Shown piece by piece: positions 35,681 through 45,056 of a stretch of 64,000 nt of DNA. The translations under genes were made by a program, and so were the position numbers. Source of the stretch: Dipylidium caninum (taxonomy: Eukaryota > Platyhelminthes > Cestoda > Cyclophyllidea > Dipylidiidae). Each line of letters begins with the position of its first letter. The first letter of the stretch is position 1. Where the stretch lies: positions 25,755-89,754 of the forward strand of contig QEYB01001350.1 of the NCBI GenBank assembly GCA_017562135.1. The letters are read 5' to 3'. A model generated the notes under the pieces. It had not been told where the DNA came from. It made no database searches and saw only the letters and a list, made by a program, of their open reading frames with translations.

Positions 35681-35880
35681 GTGTGGGACTGATGTTTGGA
35701 AGGAAACGCTTTTGCAATTGGACATGGAGGCAGCCGCCAACGGAAAACCAACATACAAAGAAATTACAAGCCCAGCTCCGTGAGGGCGATAAAGCAATGC
35801 AACAGGTGGTTCGTTAAAATTAAAGTCTAAAGAGCAGAGCCAGGCGTCTGGATAACCTTGTTAGCGGCATTTTACCCGGC

Positions 35881-36215
35881 ATAAGAGAGAAAGACTAACC
35901 GCTTTTCCCCTCGTCACGAAGACAGGGTTTGCAGGCGAGACGACGCAATAGGCGAAGAAGAAGTATGGTTTCATGTGAATGAGATGAAAGTAACCAAACA
36001 GGCAGAGTTTGGTTTGCTTTCGGATTTGGTTTCAGAGGCGATTTCACTGTAGGACGCACTGGTGTGGAATTGGTGGTGGAGAGAACGTTTTTACTATTAA
36101 CATGGAGCAGTCGAAAATGGAAAGCCAAACAGTGCGAAAGTACTGGGTGGTTTCATGAGAATTAAAGCATCGTTAAGTGAGAATATGGGAAGAGCAGAGC
36201 CAGGATAACTTTGTT
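35881..36215. repeat. Inverted 55-nt piece plus a degenerate third copy of the terminal exon
   Basis: 35884-35935 is the reverse complement of 33522-33575 (GAGAGAAAGACTAACC, CCTCGTCACGAAGACAGGG). 36045-36215 resembles the ends of both duplication copies (35690-35865, 23550-23715): GAATTGG, AACATGGAG, GAAAATGGAAAGCCAAAC, GAATTAAAG, AGAGCAGAGCCAG, GATAAC, TTGTTA. It is more diverged than the two copies are from each other. Confidence 0.5.
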
Positions 36216-36545
36216 ACTGAATATTGCGATCTCGATGGCTGCATTTTGTCCTTTTTCGTGCATCAAGCGGCACATATCCCATTTCGCTTTCGAATAAATT
36301 CACTTTGCGTGCGCTGATTGGCGTGATTCCCCAGCCAGCCTTAAAAGATAAGAAGTCTCATTCGCATTCACGTTTACTTCCACATGCGTTATTCTCCACT
36401 CTGAACAGTTAATCGGACACAATTAGGGCTCCCGGTGATCAGAGATGATCCCACAAAAGTTCTTGCTGCGTCCTCACACCGGACTTTGTGCCATTGTAGG
36501 ACGTGTGCCTGGTGGGGTATTTCGTGCTTACTAATTCCCTTTTCA
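36216..36545 (+). repeat. 3' tail block following duplication copy 2
   Basis: Counterpart of 23726-24110, with GAATAAATTCA at about 36291. Its divergence from that block exceeds that between the main duplication copies, so it belongs to an older paralogue downstream. Confidence 0.5.
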
Positions 36546-36900
36546 TGTGAATTCAACATCGACAACGCTAGCTGCTCGACTTTCGTGTGTCATTTGAGAG
36601 CGCGAAGACTTGAAGGCCAGGCCTGAAAGCGTCAGCGAATTGGGACACCAAACATGCTAGCAGTAGTAGCAGGCAAACGAGACGGGGTTTTCATTCCAGC
36701 AAAACGTAATTTTTTTCCATTACTCAACTGCTCTATTTAACATCAGTCGGCCTCCTCTGCCCCACAAAAGTGACTTTCTGTGCCACTCTCACCCCATTCT
36801 CCCCTTCACGGCCGCTTCTCGCAGTAGGCCCATTGCCTCCATTTTCCTACTTCGGAAGGAGAAATGGGAGCAGCAGGAAAGGAGGAAGAAGAAGGATCAG
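36546..36900. repeat. D repeat, copy 2 (partial)
   Basis: Matches the second half of D copy 1 from GACTTTCGTGTGT through GCGAAGACTTGAAGG, AAAGCGTCAGCGA, AGCAGTAGTAGCAGGCAAACG and CATTCCAGCAAAA. Confidence 0.5.
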
Positions 36901-37595
36901 AGGTCGGTGGGGGATCTGCCATTGAGCGTCTGAGGCTACGATGATCACACTTTTCGATACGGTGTTTTAGTTTGTGACTGATTAAAATCCCTATTCCTGT
37001 TACTTAGCATTCATCAAGCATGCTTCTTAATGGCAAATCCTCACCACCTCTGTGGAACCCTAGGGAAGGGGTGATCGGAAGGGAGAACAAGTAGTTTAGT
37101 GAGTGGACTTGTACCTTTTCGTCAATTCATTCTGGACATTCGAAAACCAATTAAATCCGTTTGTGTTCGCAAAGTACTGTTCCAGGCCTTTTTGCCTATC
37201 TTTCGGAACAGTCGATTTGCTCCAAAGAAAAGGAAGCAAAACTGCTATGATATCTTTGTTGGGCCATGAGGATTTGTATGACGGAACGCAAAAGGAGCAC
37301 GGGGAGCACTTGTCGATTTTATGCTGGAATATATCCTTTTGTAAGAAGAGGTCTTTGGTTAGTTTAGACAATCTTTACTCCGAAGATACTTCACACCCTC
37401 GACCGGGTGCAGCATGTCATACTGAACCCAAGCAGCCGCCAACTAAAGCACCTGACATCAATCAGGTTAAGATGGGTGGCGGGTTTGTCTTAAGTTCTAT
37501 TTTCTCAAGGATCTTAAGTAGCTTATTTGACGCAAAGAGTAATTGCATAACGATTCCAGATGTGCTTTATTTTTGCCCTCTTCATTAGATGTGAA
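36900..37595. repeat. C repeat, copy 3
   Basis: Best-conserved partner of C copy 2. It carries TCCTCACCACCTCTGTGG, GCTCCAAAGAAAAGGAAGC and the plus-strand CHTEPKQPPTKAP segment. A 161-codon plus frame (37103-37588) runs through it, but copies 1 and 2 do not keep that frame, so I do not call a gene. Confidence 0.55.
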
Positions 37596-38040
37596 CAATT
37601 TTTGTCCCTCGCGCTTCCTTCACATCAAATTTGGCGATTGATTACATGTAAGTCAGTCTTGGCATTTCATTGCAAAAACCAAGCTAGAGGCAGAACGGCG
37701 TTGCAAGTCTCCTGCAGACCCGCCTTCAACGGGCCCGACGTTGTGGTGTTTAGGCAGTCTAGAGTTCCTCAGCAACGTTCCCTTTGCAAACCGGACACTG
37801 TGCTGCTGGTAAACAACGCGGCCACTGTGGAGAGCGAAGCAAACGCCTGTGGTGATCTGCATGCAAGGATTTTCGTATGTTGCTTCTTCCGATTTACTCG
37901 GGAAACTTGAGGTCTCTCGCTTCGCACAGAAGCCCTGTGAAATAGAAAGTCGTAAACGGAAGTAATGTCTAAAGGTACTGACAAGCCTTTCGTCCACACA
38001 ACCTCGGAATGTAGGGGCCTATCAACACAGCACCTGTGCA
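37596..38040. other. No recognisable gene
   Basis: Overlapping frames of 114-128 codons on both strands (37560-37910 plus, 37653-37997 minus) without motif or paralogue. Confidence 0.2.
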
Positions 38041-38650
38041 GCCACGAGTCAAAAATGCACATTGCTGAAGAGACCATAGACAAAGTAATTACCGTCTCCG
38101 CACCCCTACCGGTAGCAGAATAAGGGAGGATAGAGGACCCTATCGCCTTGATCACCGCGTAGGACGGAGAGGCGACTGAGCCAGTAATTTTACACGCGGC
38201 TGCACCGCTTCCAGGCCCTCGACCGTCTTGCAGACGCTTTGTGGTAGACCTCCGCAGTTTGTAAGCAAAAGAAGGGCCAATTCATATCTTGCGAACTGTC
38301 GCATAAAAGACACACCTTCAGAATTTGTGTGTCCGACCCTCGCAGAGACGCTTCTATTCGCATTGGTGGCTATCAAGATATAAACTGAGGGATGAGGATA
38401 TAGCACACAATCATGGGTCAGCAAATTTATAGAATACCTTTTGCCTGTTCAGCCTCACTACTTGCCGCATGCAGAATACCGGAGGATGCTTTTAGGAACC
38501 TAACTGAACCCTTCGCAATAGGAGTGAACAAAACGAGAATTCCACCAACACAGTGATTAAGTGCCACCGCATGGTTGGACATGGGCAGTCACGCTTAAAG
38601 TTAACCCACTATGGAGGAGCGGTCATGGCCACATCCGGTCACGAAGTCGT
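38040..38650 (-). pseudogene. Family E, copy 2 (frame-broken)
   Basis: Diverged counterpart of 28701-29390. Conserved DNA includes CTTACAAACTGC, GTCTGCAAGAC, GATCAAGGCGAT, GTGGCTATCAAGATATAAAC and TTAAAGTTAACCCACT. The protein frame seen in copy 1 is interrupted after the LAQSPL segment. Probably a relic. Confidence 0.45.
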
Positions 38651-39060
38651 AAAGCCGAGGTAACAACTTCGCTGCCTCGACGAGATTTCCAACTCTGAAA
38701 GACGCATTGTGGCGAGAATGTGGCCGAATCACGTCTTCCACTTATAAGTCAATTCGGCATATTACATTCCCTCTGTCAACATTGTCTGAATTGTGTTAGT
38801 CCGTAGTCCGCACTCCTGCCCATGTAGTGAGTGGCAGGCTGAAGGGTGAGCAATCACCGTCCACCAGGCGTTGGGCTCACACTCCAGCCATGAACATGCC
38901 GATTGTGGGTGGCCCAACAGAGGCGAATTGGGATTCAAACCAAGTGGCTACTCCTTTGTGCACATGAGGACAGCATTGTCTGGAGACACTAGCAATTAGC
39001 CAAATGAGAGACCCTCATCGCCAAGACTACTGTCTGAGGAGGGTCACAGCCCGAGGCCTA
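38651..39060. other. No recognisable gene
   Basis: Lies downstream of the minus-strand secreted-protein pseudogene. I looked for its seventh exon here and did not find one. Confidence 0.3.
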
Positions 39061-39061
39061 C

Positions 39062-40323
39062 TGATTCCGACTAGTTGGGGATAGGTATATGCATCGTTGA
39101 AAATACCACCATTCCAAACGCTAAAAAAGCCCCGATGAACTGGCGCGAATCACCATCTCCATCTGGGCAGACGCAAAGACAATAATTATTCCTAAGGTGT
39201 AGAGGCGAGAAATTAGGGAATTACAGACGAATTTGGGAGTTTGTCGAGGCCCATCAGAGGTGAGACAGACAATAAGCTACACTCACTCATCCACTCAGTC
39301 TTAATGTGGTATTTACATGTGACCATCACCGTTTCCTTATTCTTAGTGGCATGCATAAGGAGGCCTTAGAAGGCCAGTGTGAGGCCCGATTAATTGTCTG
39401 TGACATGATAAGTAACCGAAGTTATGAGGTTACACTCACGAGGACTCACCAACGCCCGAGGATCGCCACACTCCATTGGGAAATACGGCGATGGAAGTAG
39501 GCATGCTTTCATGTGGGGCAGAATGGAAGACAATCGAAAAGGCGTTTTGATGCATGCAACCGGTCATCTGAACATTTGCCTCGCTAGCAGAGACTAAAAA
39601 CTCAGCACGCAGAAGGTAATCGCCACTCAAAGAGAAAGTGAACAGACGATTCGGTGCTGGTGTTTGCTGGTGGTGGATGTTGGTGTACCAGGCGTGTAGT
39701 GGGCGGGGGGGAAAAGGATTAGAACGAATTTCCAACCGTATATGTACGCAAACGTAGGAGACGATAAAGAGAAGATACCTTGAGGCTGATGAAAGCAGGT
39801 GGGATCTTTTAAAGGGGGATTCAACATACGTCGTATTCACCGGGAAGTGCGAGCCTGATTGCCCACTTGCTATTGACTGCGCCGCTCACTATTTCGCTTA
39901 CAGTTTCTTCACTTGCACCGCTACCAACTGTGCCTCTGAAGAGATGCATTGCAAGTGAGCACAATTACCCTTCCCCTTCCCTTCCTTCTCAATAACTGTC
40001 GAGTGAACCTAAGAAATCCTAGTTGCCTCACGCGGTCACACAACGGAAAGTTTCTCCGCTGCAACCAAGTTTCAGTCTCGGTGGGGCTGTTCCCACACGT
40101 ACACTGTGAATGCACGTCTACCCGTGTGGACGCACAATCTGCTCCGAGTGCCATCAGTACAAGCCACGAACAGGGGGCTCTGAGGTGTGCCCTTTGTGGT
40201 TAGCAGTGCTCAGGAAGAGGCGTTTATTGAATTCGTCTAACATTTTGGAGAAGAACTAAGGTGCCACTCACTTGCGAGCACGCAGATGTACGCGAAGAAG
40301 AAATGTGCTGCTTCTTCCACCAT
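39062..40323 (-). pseudogene. Secreted glycoprotein family, copy 2 (divergent, decayed)
   Basis: Minus-strand paralogue of the gene at 42031-43751. Exon 1 (40323-40272, 52 nt) encodes a hydrophobic leader MVEEAAHFFFAYICVLA. Exon 2 (39933-39830, 104 nt) ends IRLALPGEYD at a GTATGT donor. Exon 3 is short or unrecognisable, with its expected donor mutated. Exon 4 (39593-39450, 144 nt) contains NVQMTGCMHQ and MPTSIAVFPNGVWRSS before GTGAGT. Exon 5 (about 39364-39293) keeps VMVTCKYH but has lost eight codons. Exon 6 (39162-39062) is 101 nt, one base longer than its counterpart, and meets a TAG. No exon 7 was found. Exon lengths and phases otherwise match, so homology is secure; function is probably lost. 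Confidence 0.7.
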
Positions 40324-40344
40324 CACTTCTACCCAGTGTGCCTT

Positions 40345-40387
40345 CTATTTATCGCGTCTAAAGTAGGTCAACAGGCAGATGCGGATT
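40345..40387 (-). promoter_or_regulatory. Core promoter element of the divergent copy
   Basis: On the minus strand, AATCCGC...CTGTTGACCTACTTT is followed by GATAAATAG about 20-30 nt upstream of the ATG at 40323. Nearly the same order of motifs occurs before the plus-strand gene (41959-41994). The A/T-rich GATAAATAG is a plausible TATA-type box; the conserved upstream block is of unknown function. Confidence 0.4.
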
Positions 40388-41958
40388 GGATTTTCACTGC
40401 GACATTTGCTGTGACCGGAACCTGTAATCACGGAGATGGGATGAGGGTTTTCTCCCAAATAACAGCCGTGTATTTCCCTCCACCGAGAATGACCTCGTTA
40501 CTATTCACCTTTTCCCCGTCTTCGTCTGCTCAGGCGGAATGAACGAAAGGCAGCCTGCACAAATGAGAAATCGTGCAATATACCGTGTGGCGATCAGTGG
40601 AGGACAGTCACTCGGCCTTGGTGCAGTGAAGACACTGGGCGGAAGACGCGGGTACATGATTGGCAGAAATGCCCACTCGCATCGCAACGGTGGCCGCAGA
40701 TGCATGCGCCGACGCATGCTCTGTACTACAGGAAACAAGCTGCCACCTCACCTTTTATGAGCCCTGAATTTCATATCAGAATAATGTATTTTCTATGCCA
40801 TTGGACTAATTTGGAGTAGAAACCAACTTAGGTCTAGCTCTAATCGCACCTGGTCCTCACTCTCCCTTCCTATCACGGTTGGCTGCAAATGTTGGCTTGA
40901 GCAAATAATTTTATCATTGTATCATCATTCCCCAGAACTAATGGTTGTCTTCTGCTCACGCCTGTCGGCATCATGCGACAATGCGACGCCTCAGACGTTG
41001 GCGTTGAGTGTGCATGGGGAAGAGGCGAGGCTGAGAGATGGGCACAAATACCAAGAAAGGGGATACACGACAATTGCCGTGATTGGGCGTATTTCCTGCT
41101 CGTGGTCACCCCACCACCACTAAACTATGATCAAATGGGCATTTTAGGATGAAGTCATTTGAAAGGGTTGTGTCAGTGCAGAACTTGGCAATTGTCATCT
41201 CGTCTTGAATGAAGGAAGCGCAGTCGGGTGATTGGAGATGACAGGAATGTACGTGGTTGCATTTTTTTTCCTCCATGCTGCACGCGTGCACTGAGTACCC
41301 GCTACACTGGCCGTTGTCTTCGTCTTCATCCATCCGCCTCCTCGCCGTTCTCCATCCCCTTCAATGTGAGCAAACAGCTGAATCAGACCTTATGCAGTGC
41401 ACAAAGCTTGAAAGGAGTTGGGCTACAAGCTTAGTTGGCAGATGGCGACTTGTAGTTTTGCCTCAATGCACGCCGAGGGAACGAAGAAAGCTAGCGGTGT
41501 GGGCTAATACGCGCGTGAGGGAGTCATGTGAAAGTCCGTGTACACGCCTTTGACGTCTTTGACAGAAAGAAAGCTTTCGAAATCACTCAGAGCCGATGAC
41601 AGGGAAGCTTTGCCGCCTAACCGCTTGTGGATAAACAGCGCATAGCACAATTAAGCACAAATTTCCTACCCGTCAATGGCTTAGTTGTCACAGCTACTCG
41701 CCTGCTCCCCCACCTTATTTCAACATTCAACTTCACACTGAAATGACACTGTGAAATGGCAAGGCCTCCTTCAGAATCCTGCACCACAAGAGAGTTTGCG
41801 CTATCGCATCGACTCACAACATTTTTCCACCGCAAGCCGGTAGGACCCAAAAAGCAAGCGGGGTAGACAGGGCCACGCTTGAGGGCGCAATGGGGCATTT
41901 GCGTGCACTTCTTTCGTGGCAGGTGAAGGCACGAGACATTGGAATGCAGGCCAATGTG
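40388..41958. other. Divergent intergenic region of the secreted-protein pair
   Basis: About 1.6 kb between two head-to-head promoters. No supportable gene is seen. Frames at 41617-41898 (-) and 41228-41553 (+) lack motifs. Any shared enhancer or insulator should lie here, but I see no recognisable site. Confidence 0.35.
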
Positions 41959-41994
41959 AATCCGCCTGCTGACCTACTTTCAACAGAATAAAAG
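41959..41994 (+). promoter_or_regulatory. Core promoter element of the plus-strand secreted gene
   Basis: AATCCGCCTGCTGACCTACT is followed by AATAAAAG at 41987-41994, 37 nt before the ATG at 42031. The same pair of motifs, in the same order, precedes the ATG of the divergent copy. Conservation outside the coding exon argues for a regulatory role, although the shared ancestry of a duplicated promoter would give the same picture. Confidence 0.45.
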
Positions 41995-42030
41995 AGGAGC
42001 ACAGGCGGTGGAGGTCTCACCTGACGCCAA

Positions 42031-43751
42031 ATGCTGCGAGAAACAACAGTCCTCTTCTTCGGCCTCATCTGCATCCACGCAAGTAAGTAGCGTCCCCGTC
42101 CCCGTCCCCGTCCCCGTCCCCGTCCCCTTCCACTCCTCCGCACAAGTTGGCACATTCACTCACCGCTCCTCAGCTCCACATCAGCCTCACTTGAAACACT
42201 TCCAAGTTACTCGATCTCGCCTTGCACTGAGGGGAATCGGTGGCAGTGTGAACAGCGTCGCGCAGACAGACGGTAGTCGTGTGCCTCATGGCGATGCTTC
42301 CCTGCCAGACTGAAAACGCATTTCACTGCGAGAATGTTCACCTGGGCAGTCGTGTGAGGCAACGGGGATTTGGCGCAGTCAGGTGGGAGAGGATGTGAGA
42401 GGAGAAGGAGGAAGTGGCGGATGACGACCAAAAAGAGATGCGCTGGTGGCATGATTTTATGTTCCATTTACAGACGCGCAATTGGCAGAGCGTCCAATTG
42501 AAGGAAATGAAAGCAGAATCGTGAACGGTTCCATCGGCAGCACGTTCCACCTCAACTTTTCACTTCCAGCCAACTACGACGTAAGTCGACTTCTCCTCTC
42601 ATCGAGGTCTTCTAACTTTTATTGCTGACTCCTTTTTTCCCTTCTTCAATCAGCAAGTTTGTGTGTACAGCATGTCCGAAAAACTCAACTGCTCCAACGT
42701 AAGGCAAGGAGGATTTTCCACCGAATATTTCACTTGTTTCTACACTCAGAGTAAGTACTTCTCCATTCCTAATCAACACACCACGTGCACGTGCACGCTC
42801 CTCCAGCACCTCCCATCAATGACACCAACACCGAGTCCACTCCCCATTCTCCCTGCAATATTAACGCTCTCCGTCTCCTGCTATGCCAGTCACTGATTGT
42901 CACGCGGAGGTGCAGATGAACGGCTCCATCCGGCGAGATGTTTCGTGGATCATCTTCCACCACCGTCACTATAATAGAATCCCCATGTCAATTGCTTTCT
43001 TTCCTAACGGGGTGTGGCATCCGAGTGACGGTGAGTCTGCAAGGCAACTAACTCATCACCCCATTTATTTGGCATGCCGCCAACAACACTAACCGCCTTT
43101 CTCGCCAACCACCGAAGGCCTCGTCATGGATCCAAACGACTCCCTCTTCATTGACGCTAAAGATAAGGAGAAGGTGACAGTCACGTGCAGATACCACCGT
43201 GCGACTAAGGGGGTGAGTCTGCCACGTAGTCTGGCTTAGTTAGCTAGCTAGCTAGCTAAATCTCGCCACTCCTCCAACTTTGCCCACAATTGCCACATCT
43301 CTTATCGCAATGTCCGAATTATGCACTGACAGTCTTTGTGTTTGCCCAGATAAAGATAGTGACGGGCACGGATACAACCGAAGACTACACGGTTTGGGTT
43401 CATTCAGATGTCTACCCAACACCCCTCTCCCCGCGAATGGTTGTCATCAGTAAGCTAAACGCAACTTACCGTTGACAAGGGATTCTTGGCCCCACCGTAT
43501 ATGAATAAATGCGCAACCTCATCGTGGATACTCTTTTTGCAGGCAGTAGCAAAGGTGAAAAGTTTGCGAATTTCACAATTGACATGAGGAGAAAAGGACC
43601 TGTTGATTACCTCGGGTGCTTATATGGCTCAGATGACAGTCAAGGCGCGGTCTACAAGATAGATTGGGGTAGGTCAAGCCAGTCAACTGCCCATCTGATC
43701 TTATGTCTGCACTCTCCCCTCCCTCATTTATTCGAGCATCCAGGATTGTAG
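42031..43751 (+). CDS. Secreted cysteine-containing glycoprotein, copy 1 (8 exons)
   Basis: Exons 42031-42082, 42474-42580, 42654-42750, 42890-43030, 43118-43212, 43350-43449, 43543-43668 and a probable tiny last exon 43744-43751 give 241 residues in phase. Junctions are GTAAGT, GTAAGT, GTAAGT, GTGAGT, GTGAGT, GTAAGC and GTAGGT against AG. Residues 1-17 (MLRETTVLFFGLICIHA) are a signal peptide. The mature part has six Cys, seven N-x-S/T sequons (first NES, NGS, NFS, NCS), and motifs FHLNFSLPANYD, MSIAFFPNGVW and VTVTCRYH. No transmembrane segment is seen, so secretion is expected. Exons 2-4 and 5-7 have matching phases (1-0-1, 1-0-1), suggesting two related beta-rich, perhaps Ig-like, domains. 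I do not recognise a named family. ATG was chosen because the divergent paralogue starts at the equivalent codon with an equal-length first exon. Confidence 0.8.
42092..42127 (-). repeat. (GGGGAC)6 hexanucleotide repeat in intron 1
   Basis: Six perfect GTCCCC units on the plus strand, that is GGGGAC on the minus strand, start nine bases after the splice donor GT at 42083. Six G4 runs with two-base loops can form a G-quadruplex on the template strand. The divergent copy lacks it. Confidence 0.85.
43237..43258. repeat. Short TAGC tetranucleotide repeat
   Basis: About five TAGC/GCTA units inside intron 5 of the secreted gene. The motif is self-complementary. Confidence 0.7.
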
Positions 43752-44378
43752 GCTGGAAAGCTCACGCATACATGTACAGACTCGCTCATTCACTACCGCA
43801 TCCACAAGCATCATGTTCATCTTACTGGCAAAGCGCTACTTCCACCCACCCACCCACTCCATCGGGGGGGGGGAGGTGAAAAGCCAGTGGCGATTCATTC
43901 TGGGCATTGGTCACATCCACGTGGTCCATCGTCTCGTTCGTAGGCCATTTTCCTCCCACGTCGCGATGAGGGTGCCTCAGATGCCTAACTGCAAGTGTCC
44001 ACGAAAATCGCGTCTCCGTGGAGTAGAACTAGTGGCCCATCAGCTCCAGTCATAATTTCCCGCTTGTTGAGACACCCACAAAAGCGGCGTCCGAGGTTAG
44101 TGTTACGAAATCAACAGCTGACGCCAGTGATTCCCTACCGGTTGACTGCCTGGTGTTGGGAGCGAGAAATTGCTTTGCCAGGCTAATGTCCACAGAAGTG
44201 GAAACTTGGAAGCGGACAGTCGACATCCTCTGTGACAGAAGAGTGGCGAGGGGAGTGTGGAGAGGCACGGATGGAGGTAGGCAGGGAATCAAGGAAGAAA
44301 TGTGCAACGGTCGACCTGGCAGTTTCTGGTGAAATAAAAATGGGGAAGAAGGAAGTTGCTTAAACTGCTGCATTTCAG
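43752..44378. other. 3' flank and spacer between tandem secreted-gene copies
   Basis: An alternative acceptor TTGTAG at 43751 could extend the upstream gene by about 42 codons to a TGA near 43880, past a G run at 43865. I searched this region for a signal-peptide exon for the downstream copy and found none. Confidence 0.35.
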
Positions 44379-45056
44379 GTGTACAATTGAGAGTTCCTGC
44401 AAATGAAAGCAGAATCGTGAGCGGCCGAATCAACAGCACGTTCTTCCTCGATTTTTCACTTCCAGGCAGATACAGCGTAAGTTGGCCTCTGCTCCAAATT
44501 AGTCTCTGGGTACTTTCGTCAGTGATATGAGTTTTCTTTGCCTTTAATAGCAAGTCCATGTGCACTTATCGTCAGAAAGTCCTCAATGGAGCAACATCAG
44601 AGGAGATAACTGTTCCAACGATTATTTCAAATGTTCCTACACTCAGAGTAAGTTCTACTGTATTTCTCAAGTAGAGGCCCTGCGCAAGCCGCAACACCTC
44701 TCACTGCCGACGACTCCAACACTAAATCGTCCCCTCACCCTCTCAACCAGTAACCCTTTTATTCCTCCCCTCGCCTTCTCAGTCACCGGCTGTCATGCTG
44801 AGGTGCAGATGAATGGCTCCATCAGGCAGAATATGACGTGGATTGTATTCTCCTCCGACGATTATTCAACTATTCCCATGTCCATTGCTGTATTTCCTAA
44901 TGGAGAATGGAAATCCTCGAATGATGGTGAGTGTAATAGCGTGTTTCTTCACCAATCCACTTGTTTCTCATCTCACATACGGCGAACCGTCTTTCTAATC
45001 AGCCTACGGAGAGCTCATCATGCATCCCAATCAGTCCTTCTTCGTTGACGCTGACC
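44379..45056 (+). pseudogene. Secreted glycoprotein family, copy 3 (truncated tandem copy)
   Basis: Exons equivalent to 2-5 of the upstream gene: 44379-44476 (98 nt; NESRIVSG, FSLPGRYS), 44551-44647 (97 nt, exactly the length of exon 3), 44783-44926 (144 nt; GCHAEVQMNGS, MSIAVFPNGEW) and 45003-45056 (GELIMHPNQSFFVDAD). Donors are GTAAGT, GTAAGT and GTGAGT, all frames are open and phases match. The first exon with its signal peptide is missing. After 45056 similarity to exon 5 stops inside the exon and X-family sequence begins, giving a stop 14-15 codons later. The coding exons show no internal decay, so the truncation is probably recent. The copy might be transcribed from elsewhere or serve as a recombination donor; that is speculation. 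Confidence 0.65.

Larger units (their letters stand above)
27822..35880 (+). repeat. Tandem segmental duplication, copy 2
   Basis: Second copy of the unit described at 18236-23725, with the same edges. It includes an additional stretch, about 28318-30870, that copy 1 lacks. This could be an insertion here or a deletion from copy 1; the absence of obvious target-site duplications leaves it open. Confidence 0.85.

Noticed and set aside
37103..37588. 161-codon plus-strand frame over C repeat copy 3
   Set aside because: The other two C copies do not keep the frame apart from one short segment.
38920..38960. B-box-like GGGATTCAAACC suggesting a tRNA-derived SINE
   Set aside because: No A-box at the right distance and no second copy in the window.
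43752..43880. 42-codon extension of the secreted gene's last exon
   Set aside because: Uses a second acceptor only 8 nt downstream and runs into a G homopolymer; the nearer acceptor gives an intron of usual size (75 nt). Not excluded.
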